Assembly (NCBI GenBank): GCA_026394375.1
Contig: JAPKYJ010000005.1
Coordinates: 1-34,673 of the forward strand
DNA length: 34,673 bases
Reading direction: 5' to 3'
From: Methanomassiliicoccales archaeon
GTDB lineage: Archaea > Thermoplasmatota > Thermoplasmata > Methanomassiliicoccales > UBA472
Part shown: positions 15,724-23,699 of the stretch, piece by piece
Numbering within the stretch: position 1 is the stretch's first letter
How the letters are laid out: every line of letters begins with the position of its first letter
Position numbers and translations under genes: made by a program
The notes under the pieces: model-generated
The model's database searches: none
Seen by the model: the letters and a program-made list of their open reading frames with translations, nothing else
Told to the model about the DNA's origin: nothing

Positions 15724-18700
15724 GTGGACGCTGGTTCACCGGACGATGCCGAGGCATTGAAATGCATCGACTGCACCGTCGAGGAATTGCATGCCCGCTT
15801 GGGCACCGGCCCAGATGGGCTGACGGCAGCCGAGGCTAGCGCTCGAGTGCTGAGATACGGCCGTAATGTGCTCCCAGAGATGAAAAAGAAGCTCTCGCAG
15901 AGCGTGATCGCCCAGTTCAAGAATCTTTTCAACATCTTGCTGATCGTCGCCGCAGCACTCTCTTTCATCAGCGGCTTCAGCGCCAACGATTCCAGCTCTG
16001 TTGGCATGGGCATCGTGATCCTGTTCGTCGTTGTCATCAGCATCGTTTTCAGCCTCTTCCAGGAGTATCGGGCGGAACGCGCCGTACGCGCCATCAAGGA
16101 GCTGATCCCGACCAACGCCCGGGTGAAGAGGGGCGGGCAGGTCTTGCAGGTTCGAGTGGCAGACATCGTCCCGGGGGATTTGCTGGTGCTCGAAGCCGGA
16201 GACAAGGTGCCGGCGGACGCGCGCGTGACCGAATGCTTCGAACTTGCCGTGGACAACGCCGCATTGACCGGCGAATCAGAGCCGGCCCACCGTTCCGCGG
16301 GGTTGTCAGCCGCCACTTCCAGGAAGGAACTAGCGCACTGCGCGAACTTGGTCTTCGCCGGAACGACAGTGTCCTCGGGCTCTGGGAGCGCTGTCGTGTT
16401 TGCCACAGGGGACTTTACCGAGTTCGGGCGCGTGGTGAAGCTTACGCAGACCGTGCAGGAGCCGGCCAGTCCACTCCAGCTTGAGATAAACCGTACCGCG
16501 AAGGTGAACTTCGTGGTTGCCATCGCCGTCGGCTTCCTGTTCCTCCTCATAGCTTTCTTTGGTCTGCACCTGGAGTTCGCCGCCAGCATGCTGTTCATGA
16601 TCGGGGTCATAATCTCTCTAGTTCCCGAGGGCTTTCAAGTAACGCTCACTCTCGCATTGGCGTTGTCCAGCCTGGCGATGTCCAAGCGCAACGTGGTGGT
16701 GAAGCGCCTTTCCTCGGTGGAGACGCTAGGCAGCGCCACCGTGATCTGCACCGACAAGACAGGTACGATCACTGAGGGCCAGATGACTGTTCGCCGGGCG
16801 TGGGTCGGGGGCAAGGTGCTAGAGGTCACGGGCGAGGGATATGAGCCCGAAGGCGCGGTCTTGCTCAATGATGAGCGGATTGCCGCGTCCGGGAACGAGG
16901 AACTGCTGCAGCTGAGCCGAATCGCCTGCCTCGACAATACCGCCACCGTCGTTCCACCCCTCGACAGACGCAAGTCACGCTGGACGGCGATTGGAGATTC
17001 GACCGAGGCGGCGTTGCTGGTGTTTGCGGCGAAGGCCGGCATGATGTACAAGGACGAATTGACCCGCAGTCCGCGCGTTGGCCTAGTACCCTTCGAATCG
17101 AAGCGCAAGATGATGACCAGCGTACACCGGGATCATGAAGGTCAGGTTACCGCCTACGTCAAGGGTGCCGGCATGGAGGTGCTCGCGCGGAGCTCTCGCG
17201 CCTACTGGAACGGTGAGATCACTCCGCTCACCGAATCGATGAAGAAGCAGATCGTCGACCAGATCGATGCGTTCGCTCGAGACGCCTACCGAGTGCTGGC
17301 ATTGGCAGTGAGGCCGCTTCCAGGTGAGTCGGAGAAATATGAAGCCGAGGCGCTGGAGTCCGACCTCACTTTCGTGGGGCTGGTAGCCATCCTGGACCCG
17401 CCCCGGGCGGAGAGCCGCGAGGCCGTGAGGCAGGCGCGTGCCGCTGGAACCAAGGTGATCATGCTCACCGGCGACCACGAACTCACCGCGGAAGCGATCG
17501 CCAGAAACGTAGGGATAATCACTTCTGATCGGGCGGTCGCGGTCACTGGAGGCGCGCTGTCCCAGATGAGCGAGGAAGAGCTCAGCCGTTTGCTCGACCA
17601 TCAGGAGGTGGTTTTCGCTCGCATCGCGCCGGACCAGAAGCTCAGGGTGGTGCAGGCCTTGCACCAGAAGGGCGAGACGGTGGCCGTGACCGGAGATGGC
17701 GTGAACGACGCCCCCGCCCTTCTGGAGGCCGACATCGGCATTGCCATGGGGCTCTCCGGCACGGACGTCGCCAGGGAAACCGCGGACATGGTGCTTCTGG
17801 ACGACAACTTCGCTTCCATCGTGCACGGCATGGAGCAAGGCAGGGCGGTCTTCGAGAACCTGAAGAAGTTCATCGTCTACGTCTTCATACACAACTGGGC
17901 GGAACTCGTTACCTTCATAGCGTTCGTTGTGCTGGGTGTGCCCTTGCCCTTGGCCGTCGTTCAGGTGCTGGCAATAGATCTCATGTTGGACATCCCGCCC
18001 TCTCTTGCCTTGACCATGGAGCCACCGGAGCCAGGCATCATGGAACGACCGCCTCGGTCGAGGGCTACGCGTCTCTTCAGCGCAGGAGCGATCGCGCGCT
18101 CTGCCTATCTAGGCATGATAGTGGGCGTGGTGGCACTCGTCTGGTGTTTCCGGATGTGGGGGCAGGCAGGTTGGACCCTAGGGATGGGAGCGGTGCCCAC
18201 TGCGATCGGGTATGATCAGGGTACCACGATAACCATGGCGGCGATAATGGCGGGGCAGCTCGGCACCGTCTTCGCAATGCGGACAAACGTGCAATTCTCG
18301 CTCTCGATAAGCCTGCGGAAGAACAAGTGGCTGTTGGTCGCTGTGGTAATTTCCTTCCTCACATTGCTGCTACTGGTGTACGTTCCGCCGATAGGCTCAG
18401 CGTTCTCCGCCGCCCCCGTTCCCTTGACCGACCTCGTCATCCTCTATTCGATCGCCCCCGTCCTTTTCCTGTTGGAAGAGGGAAGGAAGTACGTGGTGCG
18501 CTTGTACCTGCTGCCCACCAGACCGATTCCCGCGGTGCCGGTGCCGTCGCTCGCTTCCTTGGCGATGGTCAAGGGCGGTATGCAGTCGAAGCCGCTTCCG
18601 CCCTTCCTGGAGCGGTCTCCGCCCACGGCCGTCGTTCTGTATGGGCGCGGGTTCGAAAGGAATCTGGCGCACGCCGCCATCGATGCCGCTCATGCCTCCG

Positions 18701-19494
18701 GGTCGAGGCTGGTCTTCATCCGCGCTATCGGCCTGCAGTCCGTGGAGGGGGAGCTAGCCGACCTTAGCCGTTTCATCGACGAGCACGCCTCGCACCTAGG
18801 GGTACCCTATGAGGTCCAGGATATCCGGCTCGCGAGTCGGGAACGGAGCGCGCAAACCATGGCCAGCAGCCTGGTACAAGCCATCAAGGACTCGGGGGCG
18901 GCATGGCTGTTCGTCCCCATTTCCAGGGAAGCCTTGAGCGGAAAGAAAAGCGCGCTGAAAAGGGTCAGGTGGGTGGAGGAGTTCAGGGAGAAGAAAGTGG
19001 TGCTGGTGAGCGACTGGAGCGCTTCTCAGATCCCGATCAGTCATGGCCCTCGGATCCTCATACCTGCCCTGACGAGGCTGCGGGGGGAGTCGGTGGCACT
19101 GGCGGAGGCGCTGACCGAAGGGTCGAACTTCCCCGATGTGGACATCGTGGCAGCGAAGGTGGTGGAAATCCCGCCCATCGTGCCCTTGTACTCCATCTAC
19201 CGGCCGGAGTCGCTGGTGGATGTGGAGCGGGAGATGGCGGTGTTCAAGTCGCTCCCGTCCTGGGCACTGGTTCGTCGGATGCATCCGATGGTGGTCCTCG
19301 TCCGGGAGAGTGGCAGGGACGTAGCGCACTTCGCGAAAGAGCGCAATGTGGATGTGATCATCATGGAAGGCGAGTGGGAGGAACGAAAGCGTGGCTTCCT
19401 ATTCAAGAAAGAACGAAGCGTGGCGGAGCGGGCGGAGTGCACGGTCGTGGTGGCTTTGCGTCCGGAAGAGCCGGAGAAGAAGTCGGCTGGCTGA
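15724..19494 (+). CDS. P-type cation-transporting ATPase with C-terminal Usp-like extension
   Basis: 1256 residues from GTG. Residues 1 to about 930 form a complete class II P-type ATPase. They comprise the cation-ATPase N-terminal domain, TGES (182-185) in the actuator, M4 SLVPEGFQVTL, the phosphorylated Asp344 in DKTGT, KGAGMEVLA in the nucleotide domain, and GDGVNDAP (657-664), with about ten membrane helices. M4 resembles Na/K, H and Ca pumps, so a cation such as Ca, Na or K is likely. From about 965 on comes a soluble part unlike normal pumps. A first alpha/beta domain starts AVVLYGRGFERNLAHAAIDAA. A second (about 1107-1250) starts GPRILIPALTRLRGESVALAEAL and ends in RSVAERAECTVVVAL. Both look like UspA-type domains. 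The extension may sense a nucleotide or regulate the pump. No frameshift is seen. Confidence 0.9.
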   Translation: MDAGSPDDAEALKCIDCTVEELHARLGTGPDGLTAAEASARVLRYGRNVLPEMKKKLSQSVIAQFKNLFNILLIVAAALSFISGFSANDSSSVGMGIVILFVVVISIVFSLFQEYRAERAVRAIKELIPTNARVKRGGQVLQVRVADIVPGDLLVLEAGDKVPADARVTECFELAVDNAALTGESEPAHRSAGLSAATSRKELAHCANLVFAGTTVSSGSGSAVVFATGDFTEFGRVVKLTQTVQEPASPLQLEINRTAKVNFVVAIAVGFLFLLIAFFGLHLEFAASMLFMIGVIISLVPEGFQVTLTLALALSSLAMSKRNVVVKRLSSVETLGSATVICTDKTGTITEGQMTVRRAWVGGKVLEVTGEGYEPEGAVLLNDERIAASGNEELLQLSRIACLDNTATVVPPLDRRKSRWTAIGDSTEAALLVFAAKAGMMYKDELTRSPRVGLVPFESKRKMMTSVHRDHEGQVTAYVKGAGMEVLARSSRAYWNGEITPLTESMKKQIVDQIDAFARDAYRVLALAVRPLPGESEKYEAEALESDLTFVGLVAILDPPRAESREAVRQARAAGTKVIMLTGDHELTAEAIARNVGIITSDRAVAVTGGALSQMSEEELSRLLDHQEVVFARIAPDQKLRVVQALHQKGETVAVTGDGVNDAPALLEADIGIAMGLSGTDVARETADMVLLDDNFASIVHGMEQGRAVFENLKKFIVYVFIHNWAELVTFIAFVVLGVPLPLAVVQVLAIDLMLDIPPSLALTMEPPEPGIMERPPRSRATRLFSAGAIARSAYLGMIVGVVALVWCFRMWGQAGWTLGMGAVPTAIGYDQGTTITMAAIMAGQLGTVFAMRTNVQFSLSISLRKNKWLLVAVVISFLTLLLLVYVPPIGSAFSAAPVPLTDLVILYSIAPVLFLLEEGRKYVVRLYLLPTRPIPAVPVPSLASLAMVKGGMQSKPLPPFLERSPPTAVVLYGRGFERNLAHAAIDAAHASGSRLVFIRAIGLQSVEGELADLSRFIDEHASHLGVPYEVQDIRLASRERSAQTMASSLVQAIKDSGAAWLFVPISREALSGKKSALKRVRWVEEFREKKVVLVSDWSASQIPISHGPRILIPALTRLRGESVALAEALTEGSNFPDVDIVAAKVVEIPPIVPLYSIYRPESLVDVEREMAVFKSLPSWALVRRMHPMVVLVRESGRDVAHFAKERNVDVIIMEGEWEERKRGFLFKKERSVAERAECTVVVALRPEEPEKKSAG

Positions 19495-19503
19495 GAAAGA
19501 CCC

Positions 19504-21471
19504 CTACCGTTCCTCGGCTGGAGGGAAGCGGAAGAAACCCGCGGGCACCAGGAGCTCGAAGCGCGCGCCCTTGCCCGGGGCACCGTTCTCGCGTATCTCT
19601 ATCCCCGTCACCTCCAGGATGGAGCGGCAGAGCAGCAGTCCCAGCGCCGGGCGTTTGTCGTAGCGGCTTTGGAAGAGCATCAGCTTCTCCTCGTCAGGAA
19701 TGCCTTTGCCATCGTCCTGGTAGACGATCGAGACGCCATCATCCGTGGCCAGGCTATGCATGCGCAGATCGCGCACCCCCCCTCCGTGGAGCAGGGAGTT
19801 GTCCACCAGGCTGGCAAAGACCTTCTCCAGCATGGGGTCGGCGAACACCTCCAGGTCTCCCAGGTCCAGCTTCACCTTCACCCGGGTCGGCAGGACCATC
19901 CTCTCCAGGACGGAGGACGCGACCTCGCTCACGTTCTGCCACATCGGTTCGTTGGCGCCGAGCTGCTGGTAATCTTCCATGAACTGCAGCTGCCTCTCCA
20001 GTTCCGACACCGTGCCCGCCATCCGCTCCAGGAGACGCTCCATCTTCACGTCGGCGGATGACTGGCAAAGCTCCACTCCTTTCCTGAGGACCGCGATCTG
20101 CGCCGCCATGTCATGTCTCGTCACCCGGTTGAGAGTGGTGAGCTGGGCGAAGGATTGCTGCAACGCCTCCTCCACTTTCTTCCTGTCGGTCACGTCGCGC
20201 GCGCTGATCCGGTGCCCTTGCGAACCACCATGAGAATCGAAGATCGGCTGCCAGGAGACGGCCACATACCTCAACTCGCCATCCTTGCGTCGGATGCGGA
20301 ACTCCTGGTCGCTCATGCTCTGCCCCATCTCCGCATTCTTCTGCCACTCGGCGATCAGCGGCCGGTCCTCCTCGACGACCATGGGCAGCAGCACCCCGGG
20401 CACGCGCATGCACTCTGCCACGGTGTAGCCAGTGATCTTCTCCACGGCCGGGTTGAGCCAGCGCACCTCTCCATCGGTGCCTACCCACATCTCCATGTTG
20501 CAGGTGTAGTCGGCGATGGCCCGGAACTTCTCCTTCTCCTGACGGAGCTCCTCCACGTACTCCTTGCGTTCCAGGCCGGCCGAGACCGACTGGGACAGTA
20601 TGACCATCAGTCCGATATCATCCTCCGTCCACTCGGTGGGATCGCCGGTGGAAGTGAAGCCGAAGAACCCTTTGAGCGTGCCGTTCGAGATCAAGGGAAG
20701 GCCGGCCGCATGCCTTATGCCTAGCTTCCTCCAGGACTCGATCTCGGGCTGCACCTCGGGCGGAAGCGCGTCCAGGTCGCTGATGATGATGTTCTCCCCC
20801 CGGGCGAACTTGTCCAAGGCCCAGCCGTACCGGGTGGGATCGAGGGAGCGCATGTCATCATGCTGGATGGGGAGCAGGTCCTCAGGCCAGTCGAACGATT
20901 CCACGATCCTGCAGCGGTCCGGGGAGATGAGGTTGAGGAAGCAGCGCCTAGCACCGATGAACTCCCCGACTCGGCGCAAGGCGTCCTGGATCTCGTCGCC
21001 TATCGCTTCCGACCTCGCCGCCAACATCCGCTTGGAGATGTCCGTCACCAGCTTCTCCATGGCCAGTCGGTGATGCAGTCGCCTCTCCTCCTCATGTTTC
21101 TCCATCGCCTGCCACAGTCGATGGTTCAGCTCCGGCAGCACGTATTCCTTTCGCCAGGTGGTCTGCAGACAGAAATCGGCATCCAGGTGCATGGCCCGCA
21201 CCAGGATCTCCTTCCTGTCTTCCTCAGTGAGGAGGACGAAGGGGACGTCCATTCCGGAGGTTCGCAAACCGCTCAGGAAATCCAGGCCGGAGATGGCGGG
21301 CGGCCGATGGTCGCACACGATCGCATCACAGCGCTCGCCTCGCATCCAGACCAAGGCGTCCTGGGGAGAGGTGGCGGTGTGCACCTGTACGTCAGCCGTC
21401 CTCTCAAGATAGGACTTGGCCTGCTCTAGGAACTTGCCGTCCGACCCTACGAACAATACCGTCTTGGCCAG
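19504..21471 (-). CDS. Soluble sensor: receiver (degenerate) - GAF - PAS - histidine-kinase-like ATPase
   Basis: About 655 residues. Receiver 1-120 has phosphoacceptor Asp54 (IVCDHRPP). However, the acidic pair is reduced to SD (10-11), and the conserved Lys of the last strand is Thr (LQTTWR). A GAF domain lies at about 140-300 (RRCFLNLISPDRCRI, GLPLISNGTLKGFFGF). A PAS domain lies at about 315-440 (EMWVGTDGEVRWLNPAVEKITGY, in pieces). The H-box is VTRHDMAAQ, and the ATPase has VDNSLLHGG and DDGKGIPDEEK. No membrane helix is present. The start chosen is a CTG six bases after GGAGGGG. This gives MAKTVLFVGSD, a complete first strand. The nearest ordinary codon, TTG at 21456, would cut that strand. 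It converges on the P-type ATPase with a 9-bp gap. Confidence 0.85.
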   Translation of the reverse strand: MAKTVLFVGSDGKFLEQAKSYLERTADVQVHTATSPQDALVWMRGERCDAIVCDHRPPAISGLDFLSGLRTSGMDVPFVLLTEEDRKEILVRAMHLDADFCLQTTWRKEYVLPELNHRLWQAMEKHEEERRLHHRLAMEKLVTDISKRMLAARSEAIGDEIQDALRRVGEFIGARRCFLNLISPDRCRIVESFDWPEDLLPIQHDDMRSLDPTRYGWALDKFARGENIIISDLDALPPEVQPEIESWRKLGIRHAAGLPLISNGTLKGFFGFTSTGDPTEWTEDDIGLMVILSQSVSAGLERKEYVEELRQEKEKFRAIADYTCNMEMWVGTDGEVRWLNPAVEKITGYTVAECMRVPGVLLPMVVEEDRPLIAEWQKNAEMGQSMSDQEFRIRRKDGELRYVAVSWQPIFDSHGGSQGHRISARDVTDRKKVEEALQQSFAQLTTLNRVTRHDMAAQIAVLRKGVELCQSSADVKMERLLERMAGTVSELERQLQFMEDYQQLGANEPMWQNVSEVASSVLERMVLPTRVKVKLDLGDLEVFADPMLEKVFASLVDNSLLHGGGVRDLRMHSLATDDGVSIVYQDDGKGIPDEEKLMLFQSRYDKRPALGLLLCRSILEVTGIEIRENGAPGKGARFELLVPAGFFRFPPAEER

Positions 21472-21601
21472 TGATAGCCCCTCCGATGCCTTGGATAATG
21501 GTGTGCGCTACCACCTCTCTATTTAAAAGCCCTGTTCATGAATCCTCATGTAAGAGAAAGCTCGACTAGCGCTCGGCTGACGCAGGCCACATCCTCAAAC
21601 A

Positions 21602-21609
21602 TTTATATA
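21602..21609 (+). promoter_or_regulatory. TATA box of sepF
   Basis: TTTATATA. At the 24-27 bp box-to-start spacing of other promoters in this window, transcription would begin at about 21633, downstream of the first in-frame ATG (21627). This favours a later start for SepF. Confidence 0.55.
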
Positions 21610-21647
21610 TCCAACATCTCATTACAATGCCCAGAGGGATGCATGTC

Positions 21648-22028
21648 ATGCCATTGCTGAAGAAGCCTTTTATGCATAACAAGGCGGAAGTCCAGACGGT
21701 AGAGAGCGACCAGTACATCGACCTGGGGCTGCTCAACTTCGACGAGGAGAACCCGCTGGGCGGAAAGGGAATGATCAAGATCGCGGAGATATACCGCTAC
21801 GAGGACCTGAACCAGGTGGTGCAGCCGGCCTACAGCGGCAACATCGTCCTCATCGACTACTCATCCGTGGCCAACGACCAGATCACTCTCAAGCGCATAA
21901 CCAACGAGCTGAAGGCGGTCGCCCGGGATACGAACGGGGACGTGGCGGCCATCGGCCATAACCTGATCGTCGTCGCTCCGAACGGCATCAAGATCGACCG
22001 CCATAAGATCAAGGGCGGCTTCAGCTGA
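21648..22028 (+). CDS. sepF: SepF-like cell division protein
   Basis: 126 residues. SepF anchors FtsZ to the membrane at the archaeal division site. The N-terminal MPLLKKPFMHNK could be the short amphipathic membrane-binding helix. The conserved core is IYRYEDLNQVVQPAYSGNIVLIDYS (in pieces: YEDLNQVV, GNIVLIDYS), then KRITNELKAVARDTNGDVAAIG and the final KIKGGFS. Size and ending match archaeal SepF. Three in-frame ATGs exist (21627, 21639, 21648). The last was chosen because the TATA box at 21602 puts transcription start after 21627, and AGAGGG (21633-21638) is nine bases before 21648. The longer form would add seven residues. No ftsZ is adjacent. Confidence 0.85.
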   Translation: MPLLKKPFMHNKAEVQTVESDQYIDLGLLNFDEENPLGGKGMIKIAEIYRYEDLNQVVQPAYSGNIVLIDYSSVANDQITLKRITNELKAVARDTNGDVAAIGHNLIVVAPNGIKIDRHKIKGGFS

Positions 22029-22249
22029 TAGTGACCCTAGGATACCTGAAGTAGAAGGGTTAGAAGCCGGACGCACTCAAGTGCCATAGCTGCTGAGGCT
22101 CGCTTATCGTTCCCACCGCATGAAGAGTGGCAATATTCACCTATTGCGGGAGCGTGGTCTTCGTGAACGCCTTGTCCGGGCTGGAGAGGACCAACGGCTG
22201 AAAAAATGATTCCAGGCAGTGCATATTATTATGTGCGGGGTCGCATATT

Positions 22250-23575
22250 TTGGTAGCGGTGCCAGATTTCAAGGTCATCCACGACAGCGTGCATGGGAGC
22301 GTTCGATTGGAGGGGGTCTTTCTCGATCTTCTCGCTCGCCCGGAGATGCAGCGCCTGCACGGCGTGCATCAGCTCGGCCTGGCGCATCTCGTTTATCCGG
22401 GAGCACACCACACCCGGTTGGAGCATTCCCTGGGGACGTATCATATCGCCACCCAGATCACCACCGCTCTGGGCCTGGACAAGGATGAGAGCGATCGGGT
22501 CCGGGCGGCCGCCCTCCTGCACGATATCGGTCATCCGCCGTTCTCCCATAGCTTGGAGGAGGTCATCCTGGAACGCCTGGGCGTGGACCACGCCCACCTA
22601 GGTCAGCAGATCATCCTCGGGGAGAAAAGGTGCTTGAGCAAGGCCGAGGAGAAAGTATTGGGAGATCTGGAATCGGTGCCCAAGGTGCTGGAGAGGTTCG
22701 GCCTGAGCCCGGAGGACGTGGCGGAACTGGTGTTCTCTCCCTCCATGCTCGATTCTCCGGAGCAGAGCCTTTTGGACGTCGAGAAGGGCCAGGCTCATTT
22801 CGGACAAAGGAACTACTTGCATCAGATCATCCACGGGCCGGTGGACGCGGACCAGATGGACTATCTGTTGCGGGACGCGCACTATACCGGCGTGGCACAT
22901 GGCACCATCGACATCGACCGCTTGCTGCAGACCATGTCCTTGTTCCACGGCGATCTGGTGGTGGACAGGAGGGGAGTGCCAGCGGTCGAAGGCCTGATCG
23001 TCGCCCGGGGGCTGATGTACACCTCGGTCTACTTCCACAAGACCGTGCGCATCGCCGAGATGATGCTCTGCAAGGCGGTGGAGATGGCCGACGCTCACCT
23101 GGTTCGGGACATCCACATGGAGACCGACGGCAGCCTGGCGGAGAAGCTCATAGCTCAAGGCGGCTACCCCGGACGCCTCATGACCCTGCTCAAGTACCGG
23201 GTGCTCTACAAGCGCGCTTTCTCCTTGTCCATGTCCGACCTGAAGGAACAGGACGTGGATATGCTGCTCGAGCTGACGAAGTACTCCACCCGCAAGGCCA
23301 GGGAGGAGGAGATCGCCGCCCGGGCCGGGCTGCATCCTTCGGAGGTCATTCTCGACCTGCCCGAACGCGAGCTGCTCATCTCCGAACCGCGCATCAATAA
23401 GACCGAGGTGCCGATCCTCGAGGAAGGCAGGGTCCGCCCGCTCTCCCGTTACTCGCCTTTGGCAAAGGCCCTGCAGTCGAGGGGCGTGTTCGACTGGGCG
23501 ATCATGGTCTCCACCCCCGCCAAGAACCGGGCGGAGGTGGCCAAGGACGCTCAGAAGGCGCTTTTCAAGGCCTGA
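22250..23575 (+). CDS. HD-domain phosphohydrolase (dNTPase/SAMHD1-like)
   Basis: 441 residues. Metal-dependent phosphohydrolase of the dGTPase/SAMHD1 group, which hydrolyses deoxynucleotides or other nucleotides. The opening FKVIHDSVHGSVRLEG and LHGVHQLGLAHLVYPGAHHTRLEHSLGT are typical (metal His in RLEHS, about 59). ALLHDIGHPPFSHSLE contains the HD pair (91-92). DADQMDYLLRDAHYTG (about 199-214) carries the last metal Asp. The remaining 220 residues are the helical C-terminal part of this group. Start candidates are TTG 22250 and GTG 22259. A TATA-like ATATTATT (22223-22230) is 19 and 28 bp away, so either could be leaderless. The 221 bp upstream hold no gene I can support. Confidence 0.88.
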   Translation: MVAVPDFKVIHDSVHGSVRLEGVFLDLLARPEMQRLHGVHQLGLAHLVYPGAHHTRLEHSLGTYHIATQITTALGLDKDESDRVRAAALLHDIGHPPFSHSLEEVILERLGVDHAHLGQQIILGEKRCLSKAEEKVLGDLESVPKVLERFGLSPEDVAELVFSPSMLDSPEQSLLDVEKGQAHFGQRNYLHQIIHGPVDADQMDYLLRDAHYTGVAHGTIDIDRLLQTMSLFHGDLVVDRRGVPAVEGLIVARGLMYTSVYFHKTVRIAEMMLCKAVEMADAHLVRDIHMETDGSLAEKLIAQGGYPGRLMTLLKYRVLYKRAFSLSMSDLKEQDVDMLLELTKYSTRKAREEEIAARAGLHPSEVILDLPERELLISEPRINKTEVPILEEGRVRPLSRYSPLAKALQSRGVFDWAIMVSTPAKNRAEVAKDAQKALFKA

Positions 23576-23635
23576 ATCCCCTCTTCCCCATTCTGGAACC
23601 ATGAATGCTGTCCTCTGATTCTCTCCTAACCGTCC

Positions 23636-23692
23636 CTTATATAGAATAGAGGAGTGCGCTAGTTGGCCATGCCAACGCAAGGGGCAAGGAGG
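23636..23692 (+). promoter_or_regulatory. Promoter with palindrome at the start point and strong ribosome binding site
   Basis: A TATA-like CTTATATA (23636-23643) predicts transcription from about 23669. The perfect palindrome GTTGGC-CAT-GCCAAC (23662-23676) straddles that point, as an operator or 5' hairpin would. AAGGAGG (23686-23692) lies seven bases before an in-frame CTG at 23700. Confidence 0.45.
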
Positions 23693-23699
23693 GCTTCCA

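Noticed and set aside
22121-22207. 29-codon open frame starting MKSGNIHLL upstream of the HD gene
   Set aside because: No ribosome binding site or fitting TATA box, Arg-rich composition and short length. It cannot be separated from chance.
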